64,000 nucleotides of DNA from Mucilaginibacter pineti (GTDB lineage: Bacteria > Bacteroidota > Bacteroidia > Sphingobacteriales > Sphingobacteriaceae), in assembly GCF_900101875.1 (NCBI RefSeq), contig NZ_FNAI01000001.1, positions 992,001-1,056,000 on the forward strand, given 5' to 3'. Every line of letters starts with the position of its first letter. The first letter of the stretch is position 1. The notes under the pieces are model-generated. The model was not told where the DNA came from, did no database searches, and saw only the letters and a list, made by a program, of their open reading frames with translations. Position numbers and translations under genes: made by a program. Below are positions 19,291 to 27,421 of the stretch, one piece after another.

Positions 19291-19323
19291 GCATTCAGCA
19301 CATGCCCTGAATGCTTTTTTTTA
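19291..19323 (+). terminator. intrinsic terminator
   Basis: GCATTCAG and CTGAATGC flank an 8-base loop and are followed by eight or more T. Confidence 0.92.
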
Positions 19324-19336
19324 TATTTAGCCCTCA

Positions 19337-20455
19337 ATGGTTATAACAGAAGTTAAAGATAAAGCATCAAAAAAAGCATTTCTAAACGTAGCCCGCACTC
19401 TTTATAGGGATGATAAAAACTGGGTTTGCCCGCTTGATAATGATATTGAAGCGGTGTTTGATCCGGCTAAGAATAATTTCCATAACGATGGCAAGTGTAC
19501 CCGCTGGATCCTTACCAACGATGGCGGCCAGGTGATTGGCCGCGTGGCGGCCTTCATTAACAACAAAAAAGCCTACCACTATGAGCAGCCAACCGGCGGC
19601 ATGGGCTTTTTTGAATGTATTGATAATAAAGATGCTGCGTACCTGCTGTTTGATACCGCTAAGAAATGGCTGCAGGCCAACGGCATGCAAGCTATGGACG
19701 GCCCCATAAACTTTGGCGAAAACGATAACTTCTGGGGTCTGCTGGTTGAGGGTTTTACACCTCCATCCTATGGCATGAACTATAACTTTCCATACTACCG
19801 GGCATTTTTTGAGGATTATGGCTTTAAAACCCAGTATGAGCAAATTACCAACCACCTTGATGTAAACAAACCCTTCTCGGAGCGGTTCACCAAAATTGCC
19901 AACTGGGTTATCAAAAAGCCGGGGTATGATTTCAGGCATTTTGAGGTGGCGAAGATGGAAACGTTCGCGACCGATTTTATCGAGATCTACAATGATGCCT
20001 GGCGCGATTTTGAGAACTTTGTACCCATAACCCACGCCACCATCTCCGAAAGCTTTAAAAAAATGAAGCCCCTGATGGACGAAAAACTCATCTGGTTTGC
20101 CTACATTGATGACGAGCCTGCTGCCTTTGTTATTATTTTACCCGATGCCAACCAAATGCTAAAAACGGTAAATGGCAAACTCAATCTGATAGGTAAGCTT
20201 AAATTTGTGTACCGCCGCTGGAAAGGTGTATCGCGCATGCGGGCCATTGTAATGGGGACCAAGCAAAAATACCAGAAACACGGGCTTGAATCGGCAATAT
20301 TTATAAAACTTAAGGAATATGTATTGCCCCTAAAGCAATATGACGAGCTGGAACTATCCTGGGTGGGCGATTTTAATGAGAAAATGATTGCCATTCATGC
20401 AGCCGTAGGTGCTACATTTGGCAAAAAGCATTTAACAATGCGTAAAATATTTTAA
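19337..20455 (+). CDS. GNAT-fold hypothetical protein
   Basis: 372 residues, cytoplasmic. The pattern of an N-terminal half with GRVAAFINNKKA and GFFECIDN, and a C-terminal half with RAIVMGTKQKYQKHGL and LSWVGDFN resembles two acetyltransferase-like (GNAT) domains in the YghO-like group common in Bacteroidota. The acetyl-CoA-binding loop is degenerate, so catalysis is uncertain. A TATATTTA box lies 7 bases before the ATG, immediately after the previous terminator. Bounded downstream by a bidirectional terminator. Confidence 0.75.
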   Translation: MVITEVKDKASKKAFLNVARTLYRDDKNWVCPLDNDIEAVFDPAKNNFHNDGKCTRWILTNDGGQVIGRVAAFINNKKAYHYEQPTGGMGFFECIDNKDAAYLLFDTAKKWLQANGMQAMDGPINFGENDNFWGLLVEGFTPPSYGMNYNFPYYRAFFEDYGFKTQYEQITNHLDVNKPFSERFTKIANWVIKKPGYDFRHFEVAKMETFATDFIEIYNDAWRDFENFVPITHATISESFKKMKPLMDEKLIWFAYIDDEPAAFVIILPDANQMLKTVNGKLNLIGKLKFVYRRWKGVSRMRAIVMGTKQKYQKHGLESAIFIKLKEYVLPLKQYDELELSWVGDFNEKMIAIHAAVGATFGKKHLTMRKIF

Positions 20456-20486
20456 AAAAAAGCCCGGCTAAACCGGGCTTTTTTTA
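20455..20486. terminator. bidirectional intrinsic terminator
   Basis: AGCCCGG and CCGGGCT flank a short loop with A and T runs on the two sides; serves convergent genes. Confidence 0.93.
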
Positions 20487-20825
20487 TGCTGTAGCTTTTG
20501 AATGCCTAAGCTCTTCAAACAACTCAATAACCTTTTTTTGCAGGTCGATAACTTCTGTTTCGCGGTCCATCAGGCGTTTGTTAACGGTTTCTAACTCGTT
20601 CACAAATTTTTGATCCTGTTCGGCATCGTTAAATGTAAGCAGCTGAACTACCGACATTTCAAACAACGTTGCTATTTGCTCAAGTCTTGATAAATTAATA
20701 TCTGTAATCCCGGTTTCAATTTTTGAAAATGCGGGAATGGAAATATCTAATCGCTTTGCAACATCCTCCTGGCTCCACCCTTTTTGATGACGCAATAGTC
20801 TGATTTTTTTTCCAAGTGTTTTCAT
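20484..20825 (-). CDS. XRE-family HTH regulator with coiled-coil tail
   Basis: 113 residues. An N-terminal HTH_3 domain (about 5-62: QEDVAKRLDISIPAFSKIE contains the recognition helix) is followed by a heptad-like helix (about 75-108), suggesting a dimeric DNA-binding protein. No ligand domain. Its target is unknown; the 315-base gap upstream separates it from the divergent Rrf2 gene. Confidence 0.85.
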   Translation of the reverse strand: MKTLGKKIRLLRHQKGWSQEDVAKRLDISIPAFSKIETGITDINLSRLEQIATLFEMSVVQLLTFNDAEQDQKFVNELETVNKRLMDRETEVIDLQKKVIELFEELRHSKATA

Positions 20826-21109
20826 GTGATTCTGAATAATAGTGAAGGTTTCGCAAAAGTTAATTCCTTTGCAATAATATTTATTATCACGCTAATTATC
20901 AACTAATTTGGATAATATTTTATTAAAAAGCACATTCAAACAAAACAATCTGTAACGAGGTGTGTTTTAGGCAACTAAATACCCAATTAAGCCTTAATTT
21001 GACTGTAATTAACCCATAATTAAGCCTGTTTCCACCAAGATTATTATCATCTAAATGCAATTTGACCTGTTTAATTTAAAATAGGTGTTTGAAAACTTAA
21101 ATCTATTAT
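20826..21109. other. intergenic region with CTGTAA half-sites
   Basis: AT-rich divergent gap. It holds a direct repeat of AATTAAGCCT (near 20974 and 21019) and two isolated half-sites, CTGTAAC at 20950-20956 and CTGTAAT at 21003-21009, that match the arms of the Rrf2 operator. No gene is visible. Confidence 0.5.
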
Positions 21110-21117
21110 TACCTTTG
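21110..21117 (+). promoter_or_regulatory. promoter of the Rrf2 gene
   Basis: TACCTTTG (-7) with TTTG at 21088-21091 (-33), spaced as in Bacteroidota promoters. The predicted start of transcription falls in the operator just downstream. Confidence 0.7.
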
Positions 21118-21119
21118 TA

Positions 21120-21140
21120 CTGTAATTTATTTTATTACAG
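21120..21140 (+). promoter_or_regulatory. Rrf2 autoregulatory operator
   Basis: A perfect inverted repeat, CTGTAAT and ATTACAG separated by 7 bases, ends at the base before the ATG. Position over the transcription start suggests repression. A second imperfect copy precedes the next gene. Confidence 0.7.
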
Positions 21141-21548
21141 ATGAACGGTCAGTTTCAAATAGCCATGCACATACTTACCCTGCTTAGTAAGCAGCCCGAT
21201 GAATTATTATCGTCGGCTTATATAGCGGGGAGTATAAATATTAACCCGGTGCTGGTACGTAAGGAGATCAGCAACCTGCGCAGTTTTGGCCTTATTGAAA
21301 GTAAAGAAGGCAAAGATGGCGGCTATAGCTTAGGCAAACCCGCGCACCAAATAACCCTGGCCGATGTATATGTGGCCGTTAAAAATCAATCGGCATTGGG
21401 CCAGGCCAAAAACATGCCCAACCCTGCCTGCCCCGTAGGTAAACAAATTAACGGGCACCTTAATAACCTTGCACTGGAGGTTGATACCAGCATCATAAAT
21501 AAATTAAGCAAAACCACGCTGGCCGCTTTCAGCGATCAGTTCGAATAA
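21141..21548 (+). CDS. Rrf2-family transcriptional regulator
   Basis: 135 residues. Winged helix domain at about 1-80 (VRKEISNLRSFGLIESKEGKDGGYSL) characteristic of Rrf2. Only one cysteine is present (in ACPVGKQI), so it cannot bind an IscR/NsrR-type Fe-S cluster through three Cys; it is closer to YwnA/HypR-like thiol or ligand sensors. Known Bacillus ywnA lies next to ywnB, a NAD(P)-binding protein, and the same pairing is seen here. Confidence 0.88.
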   Translation: MNGQFQIAMHILTLLSKQPDELLSSAYIAGSININPVLVRKEISNLRSFGLIESKEGKDGGYSLGKPAHQITLADVYVAVKNQSALGQAKNMPNPACPVGKQINGHLNNLALEVDTSIINKLSKTTLAAFSDQFE

Positions 21549-21564
21549 AAAAATTTAAAACAAA

Positions 21565-21585
21565 CTGTAACATATTTAATTACAT
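21565..21585 (+). promoter_or_regulatory. second Rrf2-type operator
   Basis: CTGTAAC, 7 bases, ATTACAT: same spacing as the operator at 21120, with mismatches at the outer arm bases. It lies 15 bases before the ATG of the NAD(P)-binding protein. Confidence 0.55.
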
Positions 21586-21600
21586 TAAAAAACAAACATC

Positions 21601-22245
21601 ATGAAATTAGCACTAATTGGCGCCACAGGTTTTGTGGGCAAAGCAGTATTAACCGAAGCATTAAGCCGCGGCTACGAGGTAACCGCTATAGCACGCGATC
21701 CGCAAAAAATTGAAACAACTAACGACAAGCTTACACTTGTAGCTGCAGATGTACTGGATACCGACAAGCTGGCCGAAATACTTAAAGGCCATGATGCTGT
21801 AGTTAATGCATTCAATGCCGGCTGGACAAACCCCGACCTGTACAATGCTTTCCTTAAAGGATCTGAAGCTATACAGGCTGCCGTTAAACAATCGGGCGTT
21901 AAGCGTTTGCTGGTAATTGGCGGTGCGGGTAGTTTATTTGTGGCCCCGGGTGTACAATTGGTTGATTCGCCGCAGTTCCCGGCTGAATGGAAGGCAGGCG
22001 CTACCGCTGCCCGTGATTATCTTAACGAACTTAAGAAAGAAACTGAGCTTGATTGGACATTTTTAAGTCCGGCTATTAACCTGCACCCTGGCCAGCGCAC
22101 CGGCACTTTCCGTTTAGGAACCGAAGAACCACTGTTTGATGAAAAAGGTAACCACGAAATTAGCGTTGAAGATTTAGCCGTAGCCATTATAAACGAACTG
22201 GAAAACAACGCGTTTGTAAAAAGAAGGTTTACTGTAGGGTATTAA
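21601..22245 (+). CDS. NAD(P)H-binding atypical SDR protein (YwnB-like)
   Basis: 214 residues, cytoplasmic. Rossmann fold with GATGFVG at 8-14 and a short C-terminal substrate region; no YxxxK catalytic pair is evident, as in atypical SDRs such as YwnB and biliverdin-reductase-like proteins. Co-regulation with the upstream Rrf2 protein is inferred from the shared operator. Substrate unknown; an electrophile or quinone response is plausible. Confidence 0.85.
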   Translation: MKLALIGATGFVGKAVLTEALSRGYEVTAIARDPQKIETTNDKLTLVAADVLDTDKLAEILKGHDAVVNAFNAGWTNPDLYNAFLKGSEAIQAAVKQSGVKRLLVIGGAGSLFVAPGVQLVDSPQFPAEWKAGATAARDYLNELKKETELDWTFLSPAINLHPGQRTGTFRLGTEEPLFDEKGNHEISVEDLAVAIINELENNAFVKRRFTVGY

Positions 22246-22266
22246 GCCCAGCCCCTTCTCCCCGTT

Positions 22267-22650
22267 GTCATGCTGAGGTACGAAGCATCTGTTAGCCGAC
22301 TTTTGTGGCAAACTATGCTGGTCGCATCCCGCCGTCGCTCGGCTCCAACCCATAAGTGTTGGGAAGACTAAATTTTAATAAAAAGGTTGTCATTTCGATT
22401 GAGCTCGGGTGGGTAAAAGCATGGCGTGAAAGAGAAATCTTCTACGGAATGCAAAGCTCCAATAGCATAGCGAATAAGATTTCTCACTCGTTCCTCGTAT
22501 CGAAATGACAACCTTTTACTCTTCCCAACACTTATGGGCCGGAGCCGAGCGACGGCGGAGTGATAGGATCAGTTTGTCATCCTGAGGTACAAAGGATCTA
22601 TTCGTGAGCAAGTATAATCGCAGATTAGATGCTTCGTACCTCAGCATGAC
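22267..22650. repeat. three-layer nested palindrome
   Basis: Fills the 424-base gap before prmA. Outer ends: GTCATGCTGAGGTACGAAGC at 22267 and its complement ending 22650 (a related copy starts at 22576). Next: CCGCCGTCGCTCGGCTCC at 22329-22346 and complement at 22541-22558. Inside: element A2 at 22350-22537. Confidence 0.9.
22350..22537. mobile_element. 188-bp miniature element A2 with GTGTTGGGAAGA ends
   Basis: Terminal inverted repeats CCATAAGTGTTGGGAAGA (22350-22367 and 22520-22537) enclose a GTCATTTCGA palindrome. The whole element matches, in reverse orientation, the 187-bp copy A5 at 39618-39804, by eye at roughly 80% or better. It encodes nothing, so it would be non-autonomous. Confidence 0.75.
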
Positions 22651-22669
22651 AATAATAGTGGAGGGCTCT

Positions 22670-23506
22670 TTACTTTATAAACTTAGCAGCTACCCACTCT
22701 TTATCTTTTTTATGGATGATGTATTTGAGGCCGTATTTACGGGCTTCGTCGGTGATGATATCCAGATCGGGCGATTCGTAGAAACCGCTGAAATAGATCT
22801 CACCATCGGGTTTTAGTGCCTCGGCGTAGCGTTCCATCTGGTCGATAAGGATATTGCGGTTGATGTTGGCCAAAATGGTATCATACTGTTCCTGCGGAAT
22901 TACCTCTTTTGATCCGCAAAGCGGGATGATATTATCTATATTATTTAATGCCGAATTTTCGATGGTGCTATCATAGCAAACCGGGTCGTAATCAATGGCG
23001 GTAACACTTGCAGCGCCAAGCTTTGAGGCCATAATGGCCAAAATACCGGTGCCGCAGCCCATATCCAATACATTTTTAGCTTTAAAATCATTCTCCAGCA
23101 TTAGCTGCAGCATCATTGATGTGGTTTGATGGTGCCCGGTGCCAAAGGCCATTTTAGGGTCTATCACAATCTCGTAAGGAAACTCGGGTTTTGCCGGATG
23201 GAAAGTTGCACGTACGTATATTTTATCGCTGATCTCTATCGGTTCAAAGTTACTTTCCCACACCTCGTTCCAGTTTTTCTGGGGAATGAGCGTAATCTCG
23301 TAACTAAAGGTAAACATATCCTGGTAAGGCAAAAGCTGCTCTTTAAGTACATCCTCATTAAAATCACTTTCGGGAATGTAGGCTTTAAACCCAAGTTCGA
23401 GCTCTTCAAAAGTATCAAAACCAATTTCGCCCAAGGCATTAATCAACAGGTCCTGCTGGTAATCTTCGGTAGGTATGGTGGTAAAAAGTAATTCGTAGTA
23501 GTTCAT
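22670..23506 (-). CDS. prmA: ribosomal protein L11 methyltransferase
   Basis: 278 residues, cytoplasmic SAM-dependent methyltransferase that trimethylates ribosomal protein L11. N-terminal substrate-recognition domain (about 1-75), then the Rossmann domain with VLDMGCGTGILAIMASKLGA as the SAM-binding motif I and LANINRNILIDQM as the NPPY-like motif. Downstream of tpiA and a membrane protein on the same strand, a common order in Bacteroidota. Confidence 0.93.
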   Translation of the reverse strand: MNYYELLFTTIPTEDYQQDLLINALGEIGFDTFEELELGFKAYIPESDFNEDVLKEQLLPYQDMFTFSYEITLIPQKNWNEVWESNFEPIEISDKIYVRATFHPAKPEFPYEIVIDPKMAFGTGHHQTTSMMLQLMLENDFKAKNVLDMGCGTGILAIMASKLGAASVTAIDYDPVCYDSTIENSALNNIDNIIPLCGSKEVIPQEQYDTILANINRNILIDQMERYAEALKPDGEIYFSGFYESPDLDIITDEARKYGLKYIIHKKDKEWVAAKFIK

Positions 23507-23576
23507 TGTTTTATAATAATTTGTTATCCCCGGCGGGGCTGAACAATCATAAGCTGATTTGGAGATACACTCCCCG

Positions 23577-24062
23577 CTATACTTCCCCCTGCAATACAGG
23601 TTCGGGATTATCAGGCGTTTCCGCCTTTTTAAACTTTGCGCCGTCGATAAGGTACAGCACCACGAAGGATACCACCCAGTAAACCAATTGTATTTCGGCC
23701 ATGTACCACCAGAAACTAATCAGCGGCCCTCTACCCTCTGCCTGATCCCAAATCAGATAGCTGAGGCCACCCGCGAAAGCAAAACAAACGAAAGCTATGC
23801 AGGCCCCTATTATAAACCGCGCTTTAAGGCTTTTTACCGCATAATTATCCCACAGAGGCACAACAATGAGATGCTGGGTTAAAAGGCCATCAACCAGCAG
23901 CAAATAACCAAACAGGTGAAAGTAAGCCATTAAGCTATACAGGTTTCCGTTACCAATTGCATCCAGCTTCATGGGGTGAACGGGCGTATTATAATGTACC
24001 ACCACCCAAAAAATGCCGAAGTCAATTAAAACCGGTAAAAGAACTTTTAATAGCCGCTTCAT
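23577..24062 (-). CDS. four-span membrane protein of unknown function
   Basis: 161 residues with about four hydrophobic helices (near 8-22, 44-60, 84-106, 118-143) and a short charged cytoplasmic tail. No catalytic motif recognised. Located between tpiA and prmA, possibly in their transcription unit, although a perfect hairpin and repeats lie between it and tpiA. Confidence 0.75.
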   Translation of the reverse strand: MKRLLKVLLPVLIDFGIFWVVVHYNTPVHPMKLDAIGNGNLYSLMAYFHLFGYLLLVDGLLTQHLIVVPLWDNYAVKSLKARFIIGACIAFVCFAFAGGLSYLIWDQAEGRGPLISFWWYMAEIQLVYWVVSFVVLYLIDGAKFKKAETPDNPEPVLQGEV

Positions 24063-24136
24063 TTAGATTTGAGATATTAGATTTGAGATGTGAGATACAT
24101 CGTCCAAATTTAACGTTTTTTAATAAGTTCTGTTTT

Positions 24137-24174
24137 AAATCAAAAATGAGATACGGGTATCTCATTTTTGATTT
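24137..24174. terminator. perfect 18-bp hairpin
   Basis: AAATCAAAAATGAGATAC and its exact complement are separated by 2 bases. Its A/T-rich outer ends would act as a terminator on either strand. Confidence 0.75.
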
Positions 24175-24199
24175 CGTAAAAGATATAAGTAAGAGGGCT

Positions 24200-24271
24200 G
24201 TCACCCTGAGCTTGTCGAAGGGTTGAGCGCAGAGGCCTTTACCCGCGATGCTTCGACAAGCTCAGCATGAC
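24200..24271. repeat. palindromic repeat family E, copy E1
   Basis: 72 bp beginning GTCACCCTGAGCTTGTCGAA and ending with the near-complement. Nearly identical in reverse orientation to E2 at 62680-62750. Confidence 0.92.
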
Positions 24272-24349
24272 CCATCATTGCATAATTAAACAAGGATGAA
24301 ATACAAGTATCAAAAATCTCAATACTCATATCTCAATACTCACATCTAA

Positions 24350-25114
24350 TTAATTAAACGTTTTCAAGATATCCACAAAATCACGCGATTTCAGGGAAGC
24401 ACCACCTATAAGGCCGCCATCAATATCCGGGCAGGCAAATAGTTCGGCAGCGTTCTTAGGGTTGCAGCTACCGCCGTAAAGGATGGTTGTAGCATCGGCA
24501 ACTTCCTGGCTGTATTTAGCAGCTATTTCCTTGCGGATAAACTCGTGAATTTCCTGCGCCTGTGCCGATGATGCGGTTACGCCTGTACCAATGGCCCAAA
24601 CCGGCTCATAAGCCAATACAAGCTTTGCAAATTGCTCCGCATCTAAATGAAAAACGCCTTCGGCAAGCTGTGTTTTAATAATATCAAAGTGGGTATTTGC
24701 TTCGCGCTCCTGTAAGGTTTCGCCAATGCAAAATATAGGGCGGAGATCATTTTTTAAAGCGGTATCGGTTTTTTTAGCCAGTAACTCATTGGTTTCGCCA
24801 AAATACTGGCGACGCTCTGAGTGACCCAAAATTACGTAAGCTGCGCCTACCGATTTTATCATTTTTGCAGAGATCTCGCCGGTGTAAGCGCCAGACTCAT
24901 TCTGATGCGCGTTTTGTGCGCCTACAGCTACTTTAGTGTAACCTTTTGCCAGCTGAACAAGGCTATGCAGGTGTATGAAGGGACTGCAAATAACGGCTTC
25001 CTGTGTTCCGGTTGCCTCATCTTTTACCATGTTGATGATCTCAGAAAACAGACCTAAGCCTTCATTGTAATCAAGGTTCATTTTCCAGTTTCCGGCAACA
25101 ATTTTTTTTCTCAT
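24350..25114 (-). CDS. tpiA: triosephosphate isomerase
   Basis: 254 residues, cytoplasmic TIM barrel interconverting dihydroxyacetone phosphate and glyceraldehyde 3-phosphate. Conserved GNWKMN (Lys), LGHSERR (electrophilic His), AYEPVWAIGTG (catalytic Glu and flexible loop) and the phosphate-binding GGS and GLIGGASL are all present. Full length. Confidence 0.98.
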   Translation of the reverse strand: MRKKIVAGNWKMNLDYNEGLGLFSEIINMVKDEATGTQEAVICSPFIHLHSLVQLAKGYTKVAVGAQNAHQNESGAYTGEISAKMIKSVGAAYVILGHSERRQYFGETNELLAKKTDTALKNDLRPIFCIGETLQEREANTHFDIIKTQLAEGVFHLDAEQFAKLVLAYEPVWAIGTGVTASSAQAQEIHEFIRKEIAAKYSQEVADATTILYGGSCNPKNAAELFACPDIDGGLIGGASLKSRDFVDILKTFN

Positions 25115-25146
25115 TGTGTTTATTTTAAGTTGATTGTGTTTTGTTT

Positions 25147-25241
25147 AGTGAGTAGTTGATAGGTTGATTAAGTGAGTGGTTCTTTTATTATAGCTGATTG
25201 AATTTATTTGATCATCAAAACCCAATCAACCACTTACTACC
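25147..25241. repeat. word-palindrome W7 (GTTGATTAAGTGAGT words)
   Basis: Left arm 25147-25181 with AGTTGAT and AGTGAGT words, inverted right arm 25219-25241; the right arm ends 4 bases from the stop codon of the GlmU-like gene. Confidence 0.75.
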
Positions 25242-25245
25242 CTCT

Positions 25246-26430
25246 CTAAAACCGACGATACTCGTCTGTTAATTCAAATACTTTTTTTAATATATCCTGT
25301 TCGGTTTGGTTAAAGTCACGGTGCTCACGGCGTTCAAAAACCTTTTCGGCAGTTTCTATCATTTTTTTGATGGCATAGGTTTCAAAGCCCTGCGCACCGC
25401 CCCATGCAAAATCGGCTATGTAATTACGCGGGAAGCCTGAGCCAAAAACATTTGCCCCCACACCCACTACCGAGCCGGTATTGAACATGGTATTGATGCC
25501 GCATTTGGCGTGGTCGGCCATGATAAGGCCACAAAATTGCAGTCCGGTTTTACGGAAACGCTGGGTGGCATAGTCCCAAAGCCTTACCTCGGCGTAATTA
25601 TTTTTAAGGTTGGAGTTGTTGGAGTCGGCACCAATGTTGCACCATTCGCCCAGCACCGAGTTACCCAGGTAACCCTCATGCCCTTTTGACGAATAGCCCC
25701 ATATTACCGCGTTATTGAGTTCGCCGCCCACGCGCGAGTACGGGCCAACAGTGGTAGCACCATAAATCTTCGACCCCATTTTTACCTGCGAGTGCTCGCA
25801 TATAGCAAACGGACCGCGAATATGACTTCCCTCCCAAACCTCGGTATTTGCCGACAGGTAGATAGGCCCGTTAGTAGTATTGAACGACGAGCATTCGGCC
25901 ACGGCACCTTCCTCGGCAAAAAAATCATCACCAATAATGGTATTCGTGGCGCTTATGGCAGCACTTGTGCGGCCGTTGGTAAGCAATGCATAATCCTTAC
26001 GCAGCTCAATATCATTTTTCCTGAAAATATCTTCGGGGTATGTGATAGCCACAAACGGGTTAGTGTAGTTTATAACACTGTCAAAATCTGCCCCGGTATT
26101 AAAGCTTTGCGCATCAGTGGCGTTAAGCTTAACGGCAAGCAGCTGATCGTTATATTTCAGGGCCTGGCCGGTTTGCAGTTTGTCAATGGCTTCCAGCAGA
26201 TTATCATCGGGGCAAACGGCGCCGTTTATGAACAGGTTATCGGCCTCAATTTTTACAGGGAACTTGGCCTGTAAATAATCAAGGGTATGAAAAGATGTAG
26301 TACTGTTTAAATATTTGGCCCACTTCTCGGCTATGGTAAGAATACCTATGCGCAAATCGGCAACAGGCCGGGTATAGGTAAGCGGTAGCAGGGTTTGGTG
26401 TGCGTTATCGTCGAAAAGAATAATAGACAT
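25246..26430 (-). CDS. GlmU-like sugar nucleotidyltransferase/acyltransferase
   Basis: 394 residues, cytoplasmic. N-terminal nucleotidyltransferase-like domain (MSIILFDDNAHQTLLPLTYTRPVADLRIG, about 1-170, divergent from the GlmU pyrophosphorylase motif) followed by a left-handed beta helix of hexapeptide repeats (about 175-330) with the acetyltransferase-like region VIWGYSSKGHEGYLG. It matches the alternative Bacteroidota family proposed to make UDP-N-acetylglucosamine from glucosamine 1-phosphate. A canonical GlmU is not in the window, so the assignment to peptidoglycan precursor synthesis is by family. Confidence 0.87.
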   Translation of the reverse strand: MSIILFDDNAHQTLLPLTYTRPVADLRIGILTIAEKWAKYLNSTTSFHTLDYLQAKFPVKIEADNLFINGAVCPDDNLLEAIDKLQTGQALKYNDQLLAVKLNATDAQSFNTGADFDSVINYTNPFVAITYPEDIFRKNDIELRKDYALLTNGRTSAAISATNTIIGDDFFAEEGAVAECSSFNTTNGPIYLSANTEVWEGSHIRGPFAICEHSQVKMGSKIYGATTVGPYSRVGGELNNAVIWGYSSKGHEGYLGNSVLGEWCNIGADSNNSNLKNNYAEVRLWDYATQRFRKTGLQFCGLIMADHAKCGINTMFNTGSVVGVGANVFGSGFPRNYIADFAWGGAQGFETYAIKKMIETAEKVFERREHRDFNQTEQDILKKVFELTDEYRRF

Positions 26431-26434
26431 GGCG

Positions 26435-26442
26435 CAAAAATA
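26435..26442 (-). promoter_or_regulatory. -7 box overlapping the upstream terminator tail
   Basis: TATTTTTG (minus strand) fits TAnnTTTG, 4 bases from the ATG at 26430, and its first bases are the T run of the bL31 terminator. Confidence 0.6.
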
Positions 26443-26472
26443 AAAAAAGTCCCCCGATACGTCGGGAGACTT
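26443..26472 (-). terminator. intrinsic terminator of rpmE2
   Basis: GTCTCCCGAC and GTCGGGGGAC-type arms around a short loop followed by seven T on the minus strand. Confidence 0.9.
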
Positions 26473-26496
26473 GTAAATATTTAATTAAACAAGCAA

Positions 26497-26745
26497 TTAT
26501 TTCTTGTTGTAACGTGTACGGAATTTATCGATACGACCTGCAGTATCAACCAGTTTCATTTTACCGGTGTAGAAAGGGTGCGAAGTATGCGAAATTTCTA
26601 ATTTGATCAATGGATACTCGTTACCGTCTTCCCATTTAATGGATTCACGGGTATCGATGCATGATTTAGTCATGAAAGAATAGTCGTTTGACATATCTTT
26701 AAATACAACTAATCTATAGTTTGATGGATGCAGATCTTTTTTCAT
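26497..26745 (-). CDS. rpmE2: 50S ribosomal protein L31 type B
   Basis: 82 residues. Start [11 protein letters not shown] and the [18 protein letters not shown] core identify bL31; the CxxC zinc ligands of type A are absent, leaving one Cys, so this is the zinc-independent form often induced under zinc limitation. A TACATTTG -7 box lies about 45 bases upstream. No Zur box was recognised by eye. Confidence 0.95.
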   Translation of the reverse strand: MKKDLHPSNYRLVVFKDMSNDYSFMTKSCIDTRESIKWEDGNEYPLIKLEISHTSHPFYTGKMKLVDTAGRIDKFRTRYNKK

Positions 26746-26964
26746 TATATATTAACTTTTTCTTCTCTTCTAAAAGAGGGGCAAATGTAATAATAAAAGT
26801 CAAAATTAAAAAGCGAAAATTAAAAAGTTTTATTTGGGGGAGGGATTGGGTGCGGCGATCGGGGTGCGGGGCGCGGGGAAGTTTGCAGTATACATTGAGC
26901 AGCAGACAGTTATACAATAGTGATACACTAACGATAACTGCCAACTGCAATCTAAAAATTTTAA

Positions 26965-27214
26965 TTGGGCGTTGCCTGCGGCCCGTGCTATCCGCTTATA
27001 CTGCACCGGCCTTAGGCTCGTGGCCGGTATCCCAATGTCATTAAGTTAAGGATTTTGTCATTTCGACCAACGGGAGAAATCTTATACGTTTTGCAAGGTT
27101 TCCGCCGATATGTATAAGATTTCTCACTCGTACCTCGTATCGAAATGACAAACTTTTTAGTTATTATTCCTTAACTTAATGACATTGCCCGGTATCCGCT
27201 GCTATCACTAACGC
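26965..27214. repeat. GC-rich repeat family L, copy interrupted by an insertion
   Basis: 26965-27032 followed by 27198-27214 aligns over about 86 bases with the uninterrupted copy at 47240-47327 (shared segments GGCTATCCGCT, GGCCGGTATCC, CTAACGCG). The interruption is the 155-bp element below. Confidence 0.88.
27033..27187. mobile_element. 155-bp MITE-like element with 20-bp terminal inverted repeats
   Basis: Ends CAATGTCATTAAGTTAAGGA at 27033-27052 and the exact complement at 27168-27187. Flanked by GCCGGTATCC on the left and CCCGGTATCC on the right, a 10-bp target duplication with one mismatch. The interior is a family A palindrome (A3: GTCATTTCGA at 27057 to its complement near 27150). 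No coding capacity. TIR and duplication length resemble IS4-type elements, which is inference. Confidence 0.85.
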
Positions 27215-27230
27215 GGGGGAATAAAACCAT

Positions 27231-27374
27231 GTCATTTCGAACGAGGAACGAGGAGAAACTATCTCTTGAGCGATAGCGAAAAATCTTCTTCGATATGCAA
27301 TTGGACTCAGTATTTCGTTGAAGATTTCTCTTTCGCCCCCACGCCAGTGCCAATGCTTGCTCTTTCGAAATGAC
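27231..27374. repeat. palindromic repeat family A, copy A4
   Basis: GTCATTTCGAACGAGG at the left end and CGAAATGAC at the right end, with GAAAAATCTTCTTCG and GAAGATTTCTC in the stem. 43 bases after the 155-bp element. Confidence 0.88.
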
Positions 27375-27421
27375 AAACTTTTTATATAAAATTTCGACTT
27401 ACATTACCCACTACAAGATTT

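Larger units (their letters stand above)
24061..24351. repeat. word-palindrome W6 (GAGAT words) with inner elements
   Basis: Outer arms of TTTGAGATATTAGAT-type words at 24061-24098 and 24312-24351 are in inverted orientation and touch the start of one gene and the stop codon of tpiA. Between them are a perfect hairpin (24137-24174) and repeat E1 (24200-24271). Confidence 0.85.
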
